A stretch of 34,501 bases of DNA, taken from positions 1 to 34,501 of the forward strand of contig NHEP01000116.1 in assembly GCA_002171515.1 (NCBI GenBank), written 5' to 3'. The position numbers and the translations under genes are program-made. Origin of the DNA: a bacterium TMED88. GTDB taxonomy: Bacteria > Myxococcota_A > UBA9160 > UBA4427. The stretch's first letter is position 1; every line of letters begins with the position of its first letter. Shown here in pieces: positions 6,725-14,938 of the stretch. The notes beneath the pieces were generated by a model that saw only the letters and a list, made by a program, of their open reading frames with translations, made no database searches and was not told the DNA's origin.

Positions 6725-8233
6725 ATGGGACTCGCGTCCCGTATTCAGAGTGTCCTCAAGATCGACCCCGACCGGATCGCGGTGGAGTTTGAGGCCCGGT
6801 CGCTCACTTGGGGCGACCTCGGCCGCCTCATTGAGCAAATCGATAGCCAGCTGAGCGACGCGGGAGTCGGGCCCGGACAGCCCGTCGGTTTGCTGCTCCG
6901 CAACCGTCCAGAAATGGTCGGCGCTGTGCTCTGCATGCTGTCCACCCGACGCTGCATTGTCTCCCTGAACCCCCAGCAAGGCGGAACCAAACTTCATCGC
7001 GATATCGTCGAGGTCAGGGTGCCCGCGCTGATCGCCGTGGAGGACGACTGGTCGAATCCCGATCTTCAAAAGGCGGCTCAGAAAACGGGGAGCTTCGGCC
7101 TACAGCTAAAAACCTCGGGTGATGGAGCGGTGCAGCGCGTCCCCGGGCTTGAGCAGGTCAGCGATGAACCCCACCGTACGGTCAACCCGGATATCGCGAT
7201 CGAAATGCTGAGCAGTGGTACCACGGGAAGACCCAAGAGAATCCCGCTGAGCTTCGAGGCACTCGAGGAATCCATTGTCGGCGCAGACCACTACGAATCC
7301 AACCGTAGCGAAACTCCATCACTTCAAAACAGCTTCGCCTTGGTGAGCACACCGCTTGTCCATATCGGCGGGATGTTTCATATGACCAAGTCAGCTGTCG
7401 ACGGGCGACCCATTTGTTTGCTGGATCGGTTCCGTCTCGACGCCTGGCGCGCAGCGGTCAAAAAGCACCGCCCCAAGGTCACGGGACTCGTTCCCGCCAG
7501 CATGAAGATGGTCCTCGATGCGGAACTCCCCCCGGAAGAGCTCTCGTCACTCCGTGCCGTGACCTCGGGGACAGCGCCTTTGAATCCTGAAATTCAAGAG
7601 CGATTCGAAAGCCGGTTCGGGATACCCGTCCTGATCACCTACGGCGCCACGGAGTTTGCCGGGGCGGTCGCGGGATGGACGCTTCGCGATCATCGTGAAT
7701 TTGGAAGCGCCAAGCGCGGTTCGGTGGGCCGCGCCCACCCCGGCTGCGAATTGCGGATCGTCGACCCGGAAAGCGGGGAAGTCCTCTCCGAAAATCAATC
7801 GGGGTTGCTTGAAGTCCGCTCGGCCCAGGCCCCTTCGCGGGGATGGATTCGAACCACCGACGAGGCACACCTCGACGAGGATGCTTTCCTATGGATCGAA
7901 GGCCGAGCCGATGGCGCCATCAATCGCGGCGGGTTCAAAATTGATCCGACTAGCGTCGCGGAGGCCCTTGAGCGACATCCCAGCGTTCGCGAAGCCGCGG
8001 TGATTGGGCTCGATGATGATCGACTCGGACAAATCCCGGCTGCGCTCATCGAGCTCAAAGAAGGGGCTGGGCCCATCGAAGAGAGCGAGATTCTCGATTT
8101 TGCTCGAGAAAATTTAACCCGGTACTACGTTCCTGTACATTTGAAGATCGTCGACGCCATTCCGCGTACGCCCTCCCTCAAGCCCAGTCAGCCCGACATC
8201 AGGGAACTCTTTGCGCAGGAGCTGTCCAAGTGA
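6725..8233 (+). CDS. AMP-forming acyl-CoA ligase (ANL superfamily)
   Basis: The 502-residue protein has the phosphate-binding loop SSGTTGRPKR (163-172; Arg in place of the usual final Gly), an A5-like YGATEFAG, the adenylate-binding RTTDEAHLDED segment, and a C-terminal lysine region (RTPSLKPSQ). It activates a carboxylic acid to the acyl-CoA through an acyl-AMP. An AGGAG ribosome site precedes the ATG. Its last codon overlaps the GTG of the SDR gene (8230-8233), and the phosphotransferase gene follows. With an SDR and a kinase next to it, the set resembles the ligase (LvaE-like) of the levulinate/4-hydroxyacid pathway. This is contextual; the substrate is not defined by the sequence. Confidence 0.9.
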   Translation: MGLASRIQSVLKIDPDRIAVEFEARSLTWGDLGRLIEQIDSQLSDAGVGPGQPVGLLLRNRPEMVGAVLCMLSTRRCIVSLNPQQGGTKLHRDIVEVRVPALIAVEDDWSNPDLQKAAQKTGSFGLQLKTSGDGAVQRVPGLEQVSDEPHRTVNPDIAIEMLSSGTTGRPKRIPLSFEALEESIVGADHYESNRSETPSLQNSFALVSTPLVHIGGMFHMTKSAVDGRPICLLDRFRLDAWRAAVKKHRPKVTGLVPASMKMVLDAELPPEELSSLRAVTSGTAPLNPEIQERFESRFGIPVLITYGATEFAGAVAGWTLRDHREFGSAKRGSVGRAHPGCELRIVDPESGEVLSENQSGLLEVRSAQAPSRGWIRTTDEAHLDEDAFLWIEGRADGAINRGGFKIDPTSVAEALERHPSVREAAVIGLDDDRLGQIPAALIELKEGAGPIEESEILDFARENLTRYYVPVHLKIVDAIPRTPSLKPSQPDIRELFAQELSK

Positions 8234-8970
8234 AGAACCCGCTGCTCCACAATCAAGTCGCCCTAGTGACTGGCTCGACGCGGGGCCTCGGCCGCTCGAT
8301 CGCCGAACGATTTGCCCGAGAAGGCGCCCAAGTCGTTATCAATAGTCGCACGCAAGAGGATGCCGAAGCCGTGGCCCAAGCGATTGGGCCCCCAGCCATC
8401 GGGATGGCCGCCGACGTGTCAAAGCCAGAAGAGGCCAACCGATTGGTCGAGCAGATTCAACGCGAGACAGGCCGACTCGATATCTTGGTCAACAATGCGG
8501 GAATTGCGTTGGACAATTTTGTGACGGGTATCAGCGACGAGCGATGGGATCAGGTGATCGCCACCAACCTTTCTGGACCCCTTTATTTGATCCGGGCAAC
8601 CGTTCCCCACATGAAACAGCAAGGCGGTGGCACCATCCTCAACCTTCTGTCTTGGTCAGGACTGCGGGGGAATGTCGGGCAGGCGACCTATTCGGCGTCC
8701 AAGGCCGGGCTGCACGGCCTCACACTCTCGCTTGCGAAAGAGCTCGGAAAATTCGGCATCCGGGTCAATGGCTTGGCGCCGGCCGTGCCGACTGATATGG
8801 CCGATCAAATGAGTGACGAGCTCAAGAAAAAGACTCGCGGTCGTCGACCGATCAAAATTGACGGCACAGTCGACGACGTCGCCGAGGGCGCGCTTTTCCT
8901 CGCCTCGGAGCGCTCACGATTCACGACGGGTCAGATCTTGCACGTCGATGGCGGCTTGCATCTCAATTGA
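8230..8970 (+). CDS. SDR oxidoreductase, FabG-like
   Basis: The 246-residue classical short-chain dehydrogenase starts with GTG overlapping the ligase stop. It has TGSTRGLG (14-21, nucleotide binding), NNAG (88-91), Ser141, and the catalytic Tyr154-x3-Lys158 (YSASK). The residue after beta-strand 2 is Ser-Arg (INSR), which suggests NADP(H). It probably interconverts a hydroxy- and oxoacyl-CoA or a similar cyclic alcohol and ketone. In the Lva-like reading of this operon it would act on the 3-hydroxy or 4-hydroxy acyl intermediate. The full length and intact motifs indicate an active enzyme. Confidence 0.92.
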   Translation: MKNPLLHNQVALVTGSTRGLGRSIAERFAREGAQVVINSRTQEDAEAVAQAIGPPAIGMAADVSKPEEANRLVEQIQRETGRLDILVNNAGIALDNFVTGISDERWDQVIATNLSGPLYLIRATVPHMKQQGGGTILNLLSWSGLRGNVGQATYSASKAGLHGLTLSLAKELGKFGIRVNGLAPAVPTDMADQMSDELKKKTRGRRPIKIDGTVDDVAEGALFLASERSRFTTGQILHVDGGLHLN

Positions 8971-9003
8971 AGGCCGTGCGCCCCCCCGAGGAGCGGATTT
9001 TGA

Positions 9004-10368
9004 ATGGCTGAAAGCGAGCTCCCGAATGACTTAAACCTGTGGATCGAGGAGACCGCGGACGGTCGCCTGATTCAAGCCACCCGGCGACCCGGCGGAGCCC
9101 GCCGAGAGGCTTGGTATGTCGACATCGAGAAAAAAAACGGTGAGGTGGAAGAACTCTTCCTTCGACTCGATCGGAGCCTGCGTTCCGAGACGGGTGATCC
9201 CTATTCCTCTCTCCGCGAAACCGAGGTCTACCTCGCCCTTCAGAACACCTCGGTGCCTGTCCCCGCAATTCACGGAGTCCTGAAATCGCCGCAAGCCGTT
9301 CTGTCCGATCGGATCGACGGTGATACGTGGTTTTCTCAAATTCAGGACCCGGATGAGCAGCTCTCCGTGGCCCAGGACTTTATGCACCACCTTGCGGCAC
9401 TGCACCGGATTGATCCGCACAGCCTCGATATTCCAGCCCTGGGGTCAGTGCCCACCGCACGAGAGAGCGCCTTAAGGGAAATCGATGCCTGGGAAAATCT
9501 CTACCAAGCGGCTCAGGCTGGGCCCCACCCCCTGATCGAATTCTCGCTTCGATGGGCACGCCAAAACATCCCCGACTACGAAGGCCCCGTCGTCTTGGTC
9601 CAAGGCGATACCGGTCCCGGCAACTTTCTCTATGCCGAGGGCAAGGTCACGACCATTGTCGACTGGGAGCTCGCCCATTGGAGCGATCCCATGGACGACA
9701 TCGCCTGGCTTTCCTTGCGAGCGGTCCAGGAGCCCTTCACACACCTCCCCGATCGCCTGCGGGAGTATGAACAACTCTCAGGGCACCCTCTTGATGAGAA
9801 ACGAATCCGCTTTTACCAAATCATGGCCGAGTTGCGCATCGCGATCATGGGTCATCAAGAAATGAAGCATCGCTCGTCGGATCGAGAGGTCGGAAACGGA
9901 CTCATTTTTGGAGCGCTTCACGAAAGACTCTTGGTTGAATGTCTGGCCAAATCCATCGACCTCAAGCTGGACCCACCCAAGCCGCCCTTGCCCCTCGAAA
10001 CAGACCGAAGCTGGCTTTACGACGCCGCCCTCGACCAAATTCGATCCGTGATCGTTCCCAAGAGCGAAGACCCTTTCGTCATCCTCAGAGCGAAGGGAAT
10101 CGCTCGGATCCTTAAACACCTCCGAGATGCCGACTCGATGGGCCAAGAGTTTGAAGCACAGGAAAAAGCCGATCTCGAAACGCTGATCGGCGAGCACTTC
10201 GAGGACGCCGCTCAAGGTCAGTCTGTGCTGGTCGATCGGATGCGCGATGGATCTCTCCCGGCGCAGGCACTGATTCACTTCTTCTATCGGAAAGCGATGC
10301 GCCGAACGGAATTGGTCCGATCAGCCAGCGGCGCCCTCGCCGAACGCCACTACCCCGCCCTCTTTTAA
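9004..10368 (+). CDS. APH-like acyl-CoA kinase fused to a DUF6285-like C-terminal domain
   Basis: Residues 1-330 form an aminoglycoside-phosphotransferase-like kinase: the catalytic loop is VQGDTGPGNF (Asp202, Asn207; the usual HGD His is Gln) and the metal site is DWE (Asp220). From about residue 335 to 454 follows a helical domain (YDAALDQIR..., ...LVDRMRDGSLP, ...HYPALF) that resembles DUF6285 proteins. Those are usually encoded separately beside such kinases. Related kinases include LvaA of Pseudomonas and the kinase domain of ACAD10/11, which phosphorylate 4-hydroxyacyl-CoA so that phosphate can be eliminated by an acyl-CoA dehydrogenase. Two dehydrogenases sit in the divergent operon. 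The fusion call rests on recognised pattern only. Confidence 0.82.
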   Translation: MAESELPNDLNLWIEETADGRLIQATRRPGGARREAWYVDIEKKNGEVEELFLRLDRSLRSETGDPYSSLRETEVYLALQNTSVPVPAIHGVLKSPQAVLSDRIDGDTWFSQIQDPDEQLSVAQDFMHHLAALHRIDPHSLDIPALGSVPTARESALREIDAWENLYQAAQAGPHPLIEFSLRWARQNIPDYEGPVVLVQGDTGPGNFLYAEGKVTTIVDWELAHWSDPMDDIAWLSLRAVQEPFTHLPDRLREYEQLSGHPLDEKRIRFYQIMAELRIAIMGHQEMKHRSSDREVGNGLIFGALHERLLVECLAKSIDLKLDPPKPPLPLETDRSWLYDAALDQIRSVIVPKSEDPFVILRAKGIARILKHLRDADSMGQEFEAQEKADLETLIGEHFEDAAQGQSVLVDRMRDGSLPAQALIHFFYRKAMRRTELVRSASGALAERHYPALF

Positions 10369-10415
10369 GTGGCTCAAGCCTGGGGGTTCTTTCACACCGA
10401 ACGGACCGACCCCCG

Positions 10416-11279
10416 CTAGCCGATTTCGCCGCGATGCTCGGCCAGCGCCTGGGCTGCCTCCAAGACCCCTTCGAGGGCACCTGTCTGGGCGAGATCCGGA
10501 TCCCCTCCGCCGAAACTGACGGCGGCCTCAATGCATCCGGCCTCCCGATAACGGGACAAGAGATCGATCAACTCCGCGGTGGTTTGGCCAAGGCCGTGGG
10601 CAAGACGAATCGTGCGGGGAATCTCGCGTCCCGCCACATCATCGACCGCCGCGCCGGATTCCTGAACCTCTTCAGGCGTCAGGCCCGTTGGGTGCCAAAC
10701 GTCGGCGTACTGGGCGACTCGTCGCATTGGGGCCCCTTGACCCGTTCGCGATCCAATCCAAAGCGGGACCCTCGGCTGCTGAATCGGAACCGGATCAAAT
10801 TGGATCCTGCGAAACTGAAAGTGCTTGCCCTCAAAATCGAATTCACCGCCCTGCCAACACCGAAGCATCACGTCGAGACTTTCGTTTGTCACGGAACCCC
10901 GCGCGTCAAACAAATCAACTCGCCCCAGCGCTTGATACTCTCGGCGCGCCCAACCGGTGCCCACGCCCAGATTGACGCGCCCCCCGGAAAGCTGGTCGAG
11001 GGTGGCCACCATTTTCGCCGTCAACACCGGGTCCCGGTAGGGCACCACTAGGACCCCCATGCCAAGCCGAATCCGGGAGGTCATTGCGGCCATCCAGGCC
11101 AGAGCCATCATGGGCTCCATCCATGTTGCCCCATAAACCGGCTGGAAAGAACGGACACCCACCACGTGATCCGTGACCCAAATCGAGTCGTATCCCCACT
11201 CCTCCGCCAACACGGGCATCCGCCGGACCGCCTCCGTCGCGGGCGCACCGTAATTATTGACGACGAGACCTAATCGCAT
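10416..11279 (-). CDS. LLM-class flavin/F420-dependent oxidoreductase (TIGR03619-like)
   Basis: From the ATG at 11279 (AGGGAGG site just upstream) the protein has 288 residues. It opens with MRLGLVVNNYG and continues with WGYDSIWVTDHVVG, IRLGMGVLVVPYRDPVLTAK and LDQLSGGRVNLGVGTGW, the standard luciferase-like TIM-barrel signature. These enzymes use FMNH2 or F420H2 to oxidise or reduce organic substrates, including Baeyer-Villiger-type ring opening. It is the last gene of the minus-strand operon starting at 16593. It is separated from the amidohydrolase by a 106-base region holding strong inverted repeats, so it may also have its own promoter. Whether the host makes F420 cannot be told here. 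Confidence 0.9.
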   Translation of the reverse strand: MRLGLVVNNYGAPATEAVRRMPVLAEEWGYDSIWVTDHVVGVRSFQPVYGATWMEPMMALAWMAAMTSRIRLGMGVLVVPYRDPVLTAKMVATLDQLSGGRVNLGVGTGWARREYQALGRVDLFDARGSVTNESLDVMLRCWQGGEFDFEGKHFQFRRIQFDPVPIQQPRVPLWIGSRTGQGAPMRRVAQYADVWHPTGLTPEEVQESGAAVDDVAGREIPRTIRLAHGLGQTTAELIDLLSRYREAGCIEAAVSFGGGDPDLAQTGALEGVLEAAQALAEHRGEIG

Positions 11280-11307
11280 CCCACCCTCCCTTTGAGCACA
11301 CGCAAGC

Positions 11308-11337
11308 GTCCACAATTCGGTTCAACGAATTGTGGAC
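11308..11337. repeat. Perfect 12-bp inverted repeat upstream of the LLM gene
   Basis: GTCCACAATTCG (11308-11319) and CGAATTGTGGAC (11326-11337) are perfect reverse complements separated by six bases (GTTCAA). The repeat starts 29 bases upstream of the LLM start codon, just before its ribosome site. No T-run follows on either strand, which argues against an intrinsic terminator. A dimeric-regulator operator or a 5' leader hairpin fits better. Confidence 0.7.
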
Positions 11338-11338
11338 T

Positions 11339-11355
11339 CGAATCATTCTGATTCG
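11339..11355. promoter_or_regulatory. Second inverted repeat within a possible LLM promoter
   Basis: CGAATCA-TTC-TGATTCG is a perfect 7-bp inverted repeat one base away from the 12-bp repeat. On the minus strand it lies just downstream of TTGACT (11363-11368), a consensus-like -35. A clear -10 is not visible. The two repeats together look like a control region for the downstream LLM gene. Confidence 0.45.
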
Positions 11356-11385
11356 TCGATCTAGTCAATTGAAGCCAAAAGCCTC

Positions 11386-12690
11386 TCAGCGTTGCAGTTG
11401 CCCGATGATGTCCTCGGAAGTCACGACCTTACCCGGCGCATAGCCGCGGGGAGCGGCCCCTTTCAAGGAAACCGGCTCAACGTCGACCCCTTCGCCCAGC
11501 TTGCGAAGTGCTCCAACTGTGCACTTTTCACGCCCGCCAAATCGATCAACCCCGTCGAATCGGTAGTGGCGAATCGCGTTCCCATAACAGATTTGATCGA
11601 TCTCTGCGTCCGGAATGCCACCCGGCACGCTCTCGAGGCTCCGCCAAAGCCCCTCAGGCATAGTGGGCCAAAGGCAATCAGAGTGCGGGTAGTCCACCTC
11701 CAAGCAAATGTTGTCGATGCCGACCAAGTGACGATTTGCGAGCCCCACGTCATCCTCGATGAAACACGTGATCACATGCTCACGAAAAATCTCACTCGGC
11801 TTCTTGGACCCATAACTCTTGTTCGTCCAGGCCCCGTGGTGACGATTGGTGAAGTCGGCGCGCTCAAGCAAGTAGGGAACCCATCCAATCCCCCCTTCCG
11901 AAAGGGCCATTTTTAAATCGGGATAGCGCTGAAAGGCCTCCAGCGTGATCCAGTCCGCAGCCGAGTTGGCGATCGAAATCGGCATCCCGGTGATCCACGC
12001 CTCGATGGGGGAAGCCATCGAGGGATAGGGAGGTTGATACCCCGTACCGATATGGCAATTGATCACAACACGTAGATCGTTACAAATTTTCCACAGGGGC
12101 TCCCACGACTCATCGTGAAGGCTCGGAAGGCCGACCGCCGCCGGGTTGTCGGGAAACGTGATGGCATGACAACCTTTGGCCTCAACGCGCTTCACTTCTT
12201 CTACGGCGAGGTCGACATCCCACTGCGGGATATTCGCCAAGGGAATGAATCGCGTGGGATGCGCTGCGCACCACTCATCGATATGCCAATCGTTGTAGGC
12301 CTGCAAGACACGGTGTGCATTCTTCGGATCCGAAGCCGCGCGATCGGTGAAGAGCTTGCCCGCAAATTTCACGAAGGTGCCAAAACAGAGAGAAGCAAAA
12401 ACGCCATTGACGTTCATGTCGTCCACCCGAGCATCGACGTCGTACGTCGCCTTTCGAACTTGGTCGAAACGCATGGGCTCCATTCCCCATTCGTTTTTCG
12501 GACGCCCCACAACAGCATTCAGACCGATATTGATTGATTTTGTATCGCCCCAAACCCAAATCTCGGCGCCTTCGTCTGTTTCGACGACTCGAGGCTGCTC
12601 GACTGATTCGGGCAGATGACCTTTGAACATGTCAGGCGGCTCAACCACATGGTCGTCGACGCTCACGATCACGATGTCTTCCATCTTCAT
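11386..12690 (-). CDS. Amidohydrolase-2 family TIM-barrel metal hydrolase/decarboxylase
   Basis: The 434-residue protein begins with VSVDDHVVEPPDMF, the subfamily version of the first metal-binding motif. It continues with NCHIGTG (barrel histidine), ALSEGGIGWVPYLLERAD and VDYPHSDCLWP (late Asp). This family contains ACMSD-like decarboxylases and hydrolases and often occurs in pairs with LLM oxidoreductases in actinobacterial and proteobacterial catabolic clusters, as here. A GAGGAG ribosome site precedes the ATG at 12690. It lies 38 bases after the large dehydrogenase stop and belongs to the same operon. A plausible role is hydrolysis of a ring-opened 1,3-diketone or a decarboxylation; the substrate is not readable from sequence. 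Confidence 0.88.
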   Translation of the reverse strand: MKMEDIVIVSVDDHVVEPPDMFKGHLPESVEQPRVVETDEGAEIWVWGDTKSINIGLNAVVGRPKNEWGMEPMRFDQVRKATYDVDARVDDMNVNGVFASLCFGTFVKFAGKLFTDRAASDPKNAHRVLQAYNDWHIDEWCAAHPTRFIPLANIPQWDVDLAVEEVKRVEAKGCHAITFPDNPAAVGLPSLHDESWEPLWKICNDLRVVINCHIGTGYQPPYPSMASPIEAWITGMPISIANSAADWITLEAFQRYPDLKMALSEGGIGWVPYLLERADFTNRHHGAWTNKSYGSKKPSEIFREHVITCFIEDDVGLANRHLVGIDNICLEVDYPHSDCLWPTMPEGLWRSLESVPGGIPDAEIDQICYGNAIRHYRFDGVDRFGGREKCTVGALRKLGEGVDVEPVSLKGAAPRGYAPGKVVTSEDIIGQLQR

Positions 12691-12727
12691 TGATTCGATT
12701 ACTCCTCAGCCTTCTATTCTGCTTTTT

Positions 12728-13900
12728 TTAACGATGTTTGGGTAAACCCAACACGCGTTCACCCACAATGTTCCGCTGGATCTCCGTCGTCCCGCCACCG
12801 ATCGACGATGCAAAGGATCGCAAATACGTGTTCGGCCAATCCTCCGAGGACGTACCCATCACCAGGCCGTCGGCTCCCAAGATCTCCATCGCCAAGCGCC
12901 GCAGACGCTGTTCAAGCTCGCTCAGGTAAATCTTAAGAATCGAGCCCTCCGGGCCAGGCACCGGGCTGCGTTGCGCACGCGAAACCGATGCCAGCGTCAT
13001 CGCACGCATCGCAGCCACTTCCGCTCGCAATCTCGCGAGCCGCAAGCCAATCTCGGCATCCTGCAGGGCCGTCCCCTGACCCCCGAAAACCGGCTTGCCT
13101 CGAGCGAGGTCGACGAGTTTTTCGACGTTGCGGGCCATGGCGATCTGCCTCGCCATAAAGGCGGTCCCTCGTTCAAACCCCAGGGTCGACATGGCCACAT
13201 CCCAGCCGTTATTCAATCCCCCGACTACGTTGCTCAGCGGGATGCGGACCTCTCGATAAAAGACTTCGCAAAACTCAGCCCCGCCATCCAAGGTCTTGAT
13301 CGGCCGAATTTCAATCCCCGGCTGATCCATCTCACCAATGACCCAAGTGATACCGCCGTGTTTCGAAGCGTCTGGGTCGGTCCTCACAAGCAGCTCTTGG
13401 TAATCCGCCACATCCGCAAAGCTGGTCCAAATCTTCTGCCCCGTCACCACGAGGTCATCGCCATCGATTTCTGCGCGGGTTTGCAAACCCGCCAGATCTG
13501 AGCCGGCCTGTGGCTCCGAAAAGCCTTGGCACCACACCACATCCCCACAGAGTATTTTTGGAAGATGGCGTTTTTTTTGCTCGTCATCCGCGCGCGCAAT
13601 CAATGTGGGCCCTGCGTGATTAACGCCGACAAAACATGATCCGATGTACGGCCCGTCCGCCCGGGCGTACTCTTCGTGCCAAATCATCTGCTGAATCAGC
13701 GTGAGGCCTCGCCCACCATATTCCGTAGGCCAAGAAACCCCCGCCCAACCCCCATCATATTGAGCCTTCTGCCACGCCAAATCCCAGGGGCGGGCTTCCG
13801 CTTCAGTCTCGGGTCGTCGCTCACTCGGCACATTCTCTCGTAGCCAAGTTCTGACTTCGTCGCGGAATTGCTCTTCTTCGACTGTCGTCTCAAGATTCAT
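12728..13900 (-). CDS. Acyl-CoA dehydrogenase, large catalytic subunit, pair 2
   Basis: This 390-residue protein has CQGFSEPQAGSDL (124-136), GQKIWTS, and a C-terminal IGGGTTEIQRNIVGERVLGLP without the MCAD-type Glu. Glu243 in LGFER occupies the isovaleryl-CoA-dehydrogenase-like catalytic position. Its start overlaps the stop of the small subunit gene (13897-13900). This mirrors pair 1 at 3507-5761, but the gene order is reversed (small first) and the sequence is clearly different, so it is not a recent duplicate. It probably desaturates a different intermediate of the same pathway. Confidence 0.92.
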   Translation of the reverse strand: MNLETTVEEEQFRDEVRTWLRENVPSERRPETEAEARPWDLAWQKAQYDGGWAGVSWPTEYGGRGLTLIQQMIWHEEYARADGPYIGSCFVGVNHAGPTLIARADDEQKKRHLPKILCGDVVWCQGFSEPQAGSDLAGLQTRAEIDGDDLVVTGQKIWTSFADVADYQELLVRTDPDASKHGGITWVIGEMDQPGIEIRPIKTLDGGAEFCEVFYREVRIPLSNVVGGLNNGWDVAMSTLGFERGTAFMARQIAMARNVEKLVDLARGKPVFGGQGTALQDAEIGLRLARLRAEVAAMRAMTLASVSRAQRSPVPGPEGSILKIYLSELEQRLRRLAMEILGADGLVMGTSSEDWPNTYLRSFASSIGGGTTEIQRNIVGERVLGLPKHR

Positions 13901-14928
13901 CCCAACGCCTCAGCGAGCGGCTCAAGTTCGAGTATGCGCTGTAGATGGAATCGGGAGGGACCCGCAACGGCATTGAGCACGTTCGCACGCTTGACAAGCA
14001 GGTGTGCATCGTACTCTGTCGTAAACCCGTAGCCGCCGTGCACCTGAACATTGGCCGATGCATTCTCCAGAGCGGCCTCACCAGCGAGGTGTTTGGCGGC
14101 GGAAATCTGAAAGCCGGCATCCGCATGCCCAGCCCGCAGCGCCAGAGCCGAATAGGCGACTTGGCTCCAGGCCGCTTCGCTGCGAACCGCCATATTGGCA
14201 CACGGGTGTTTGATGGCTTGATAGACACCGATGGGCCGCCCAAACTGCTTTCGTTCTTGGGCGTAGGTCGCCGATTGATCCCGCGCCGCTTCACCCACGC
14301 CGCTCAACAGGGCGGCGACCAAAAGAGCGCCAACCTGAAAGAGGCCCGGTCCCGAATCAACTCGGACACACGGAAGCGAGTCCTCTAGGACCGCTCGCCC
14401 CAGATCGGTAAATTCATCTACGCACGGATGCGGCGCATAGGGGAGAGGCTTTGCGTCGAAGAGAAATCCGCCGTCCTGGTCGACCACCACCCAAAAATCG
14501 ACCCCGTCCCCATCGTAGATCTGAATCTCACCCGAAACCCCTGAGCGACGAACCCACGAAGAAAGGGGCTCGGCCCATCCCGCCCGAGCTCGACCTTGGA
14601 TCAGAGCCTCGAGCCGGTCCTCATCACCCGCCTCGGCTGCGACCCGAGCGGCAACAACGGTCGCCAAAACTTGCAACGGACCGACGCGACGACCCAGCTC
14701 CCGCAACAGCAAGATTTCTTCAACGAGGGACAAACCAACGCCCCCGCTCGACTCGGGAATCGCCAACCCGAACCAACCGAGCTCGGCCATCTGGCGCCAG
14801 AGCCCGTCGTCTGGGCGAGAAGCTTGAGTGTCCCCTGTGCGCAGGCGCTCAATCGGCAGGACATCGTCCAAAAAGGAGGCTGTCGTATCGACGATCTCTT
14901 GCTGCGCTGAGTCGGGCAGAAGGTCCAT
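13897..14928 (-). CDS. Acyl-CoA dehydrogenase, small subunit, pair 2
   Basis: This 343-residue dehydrogenase-fold protein has ERKQFGRPIGVYQAIKH (225-241) for flavin contact and VHGGYGFTTEYDAH near the C terminus. It lacks the Glu-Arg pair at the catalytic helix, which reads ALLSGVGEAARDQ. The length and divergence match the non-catalytic subunit of heteromeric acyl-CoA dehydrogenases. The 4-bp overlap with the large subunit gene supports a 1:1 complex. It begins 10 bases after the stop of the dienoyl-CoA-reductase-like SDR. Confidence 0.88.
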   Translation of the reverse strand: MDLLPDSAQQEIVDTTASFLDDVLPIERLRTGDTQASRPDDGLWRQMAELGWFGLAIPESSGGVGLSLVEEILLLRELGRRVGPLQVLATVVAARVAAEAGDEDRLEALIQGRARAGWAEPLSSWVRRSGVSGEIQIYDGDGVDFWVVVDQDGGFLFDAKPLPYAPHPCVDEFTDLGRAVLEDSLPCVRVDSGPGLFQVGALLVAALLSGVGEAARDQSATYAQERKQFGRPIGVYQAIKHPCANMAVRSEAAWSQVAYSALALRAGHADAGFQISAAKHLAGEAALENASANVQVHGGYGFTTEYDAHLLVKRANVLNAVAGPSRFHLQRILELEPLAEALG

Positions 14929-14938
14929 CCAGGCGTCC

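Noticed and set aside
10369-10415. Hairpin between the convergent kinase and LLM genes (GGGGGT ... ACCCCC)
   Set aside because: The stem is only 6 bp with a loop of about 20 bases and no T-run, so it is not a credible intrinsic terminator.
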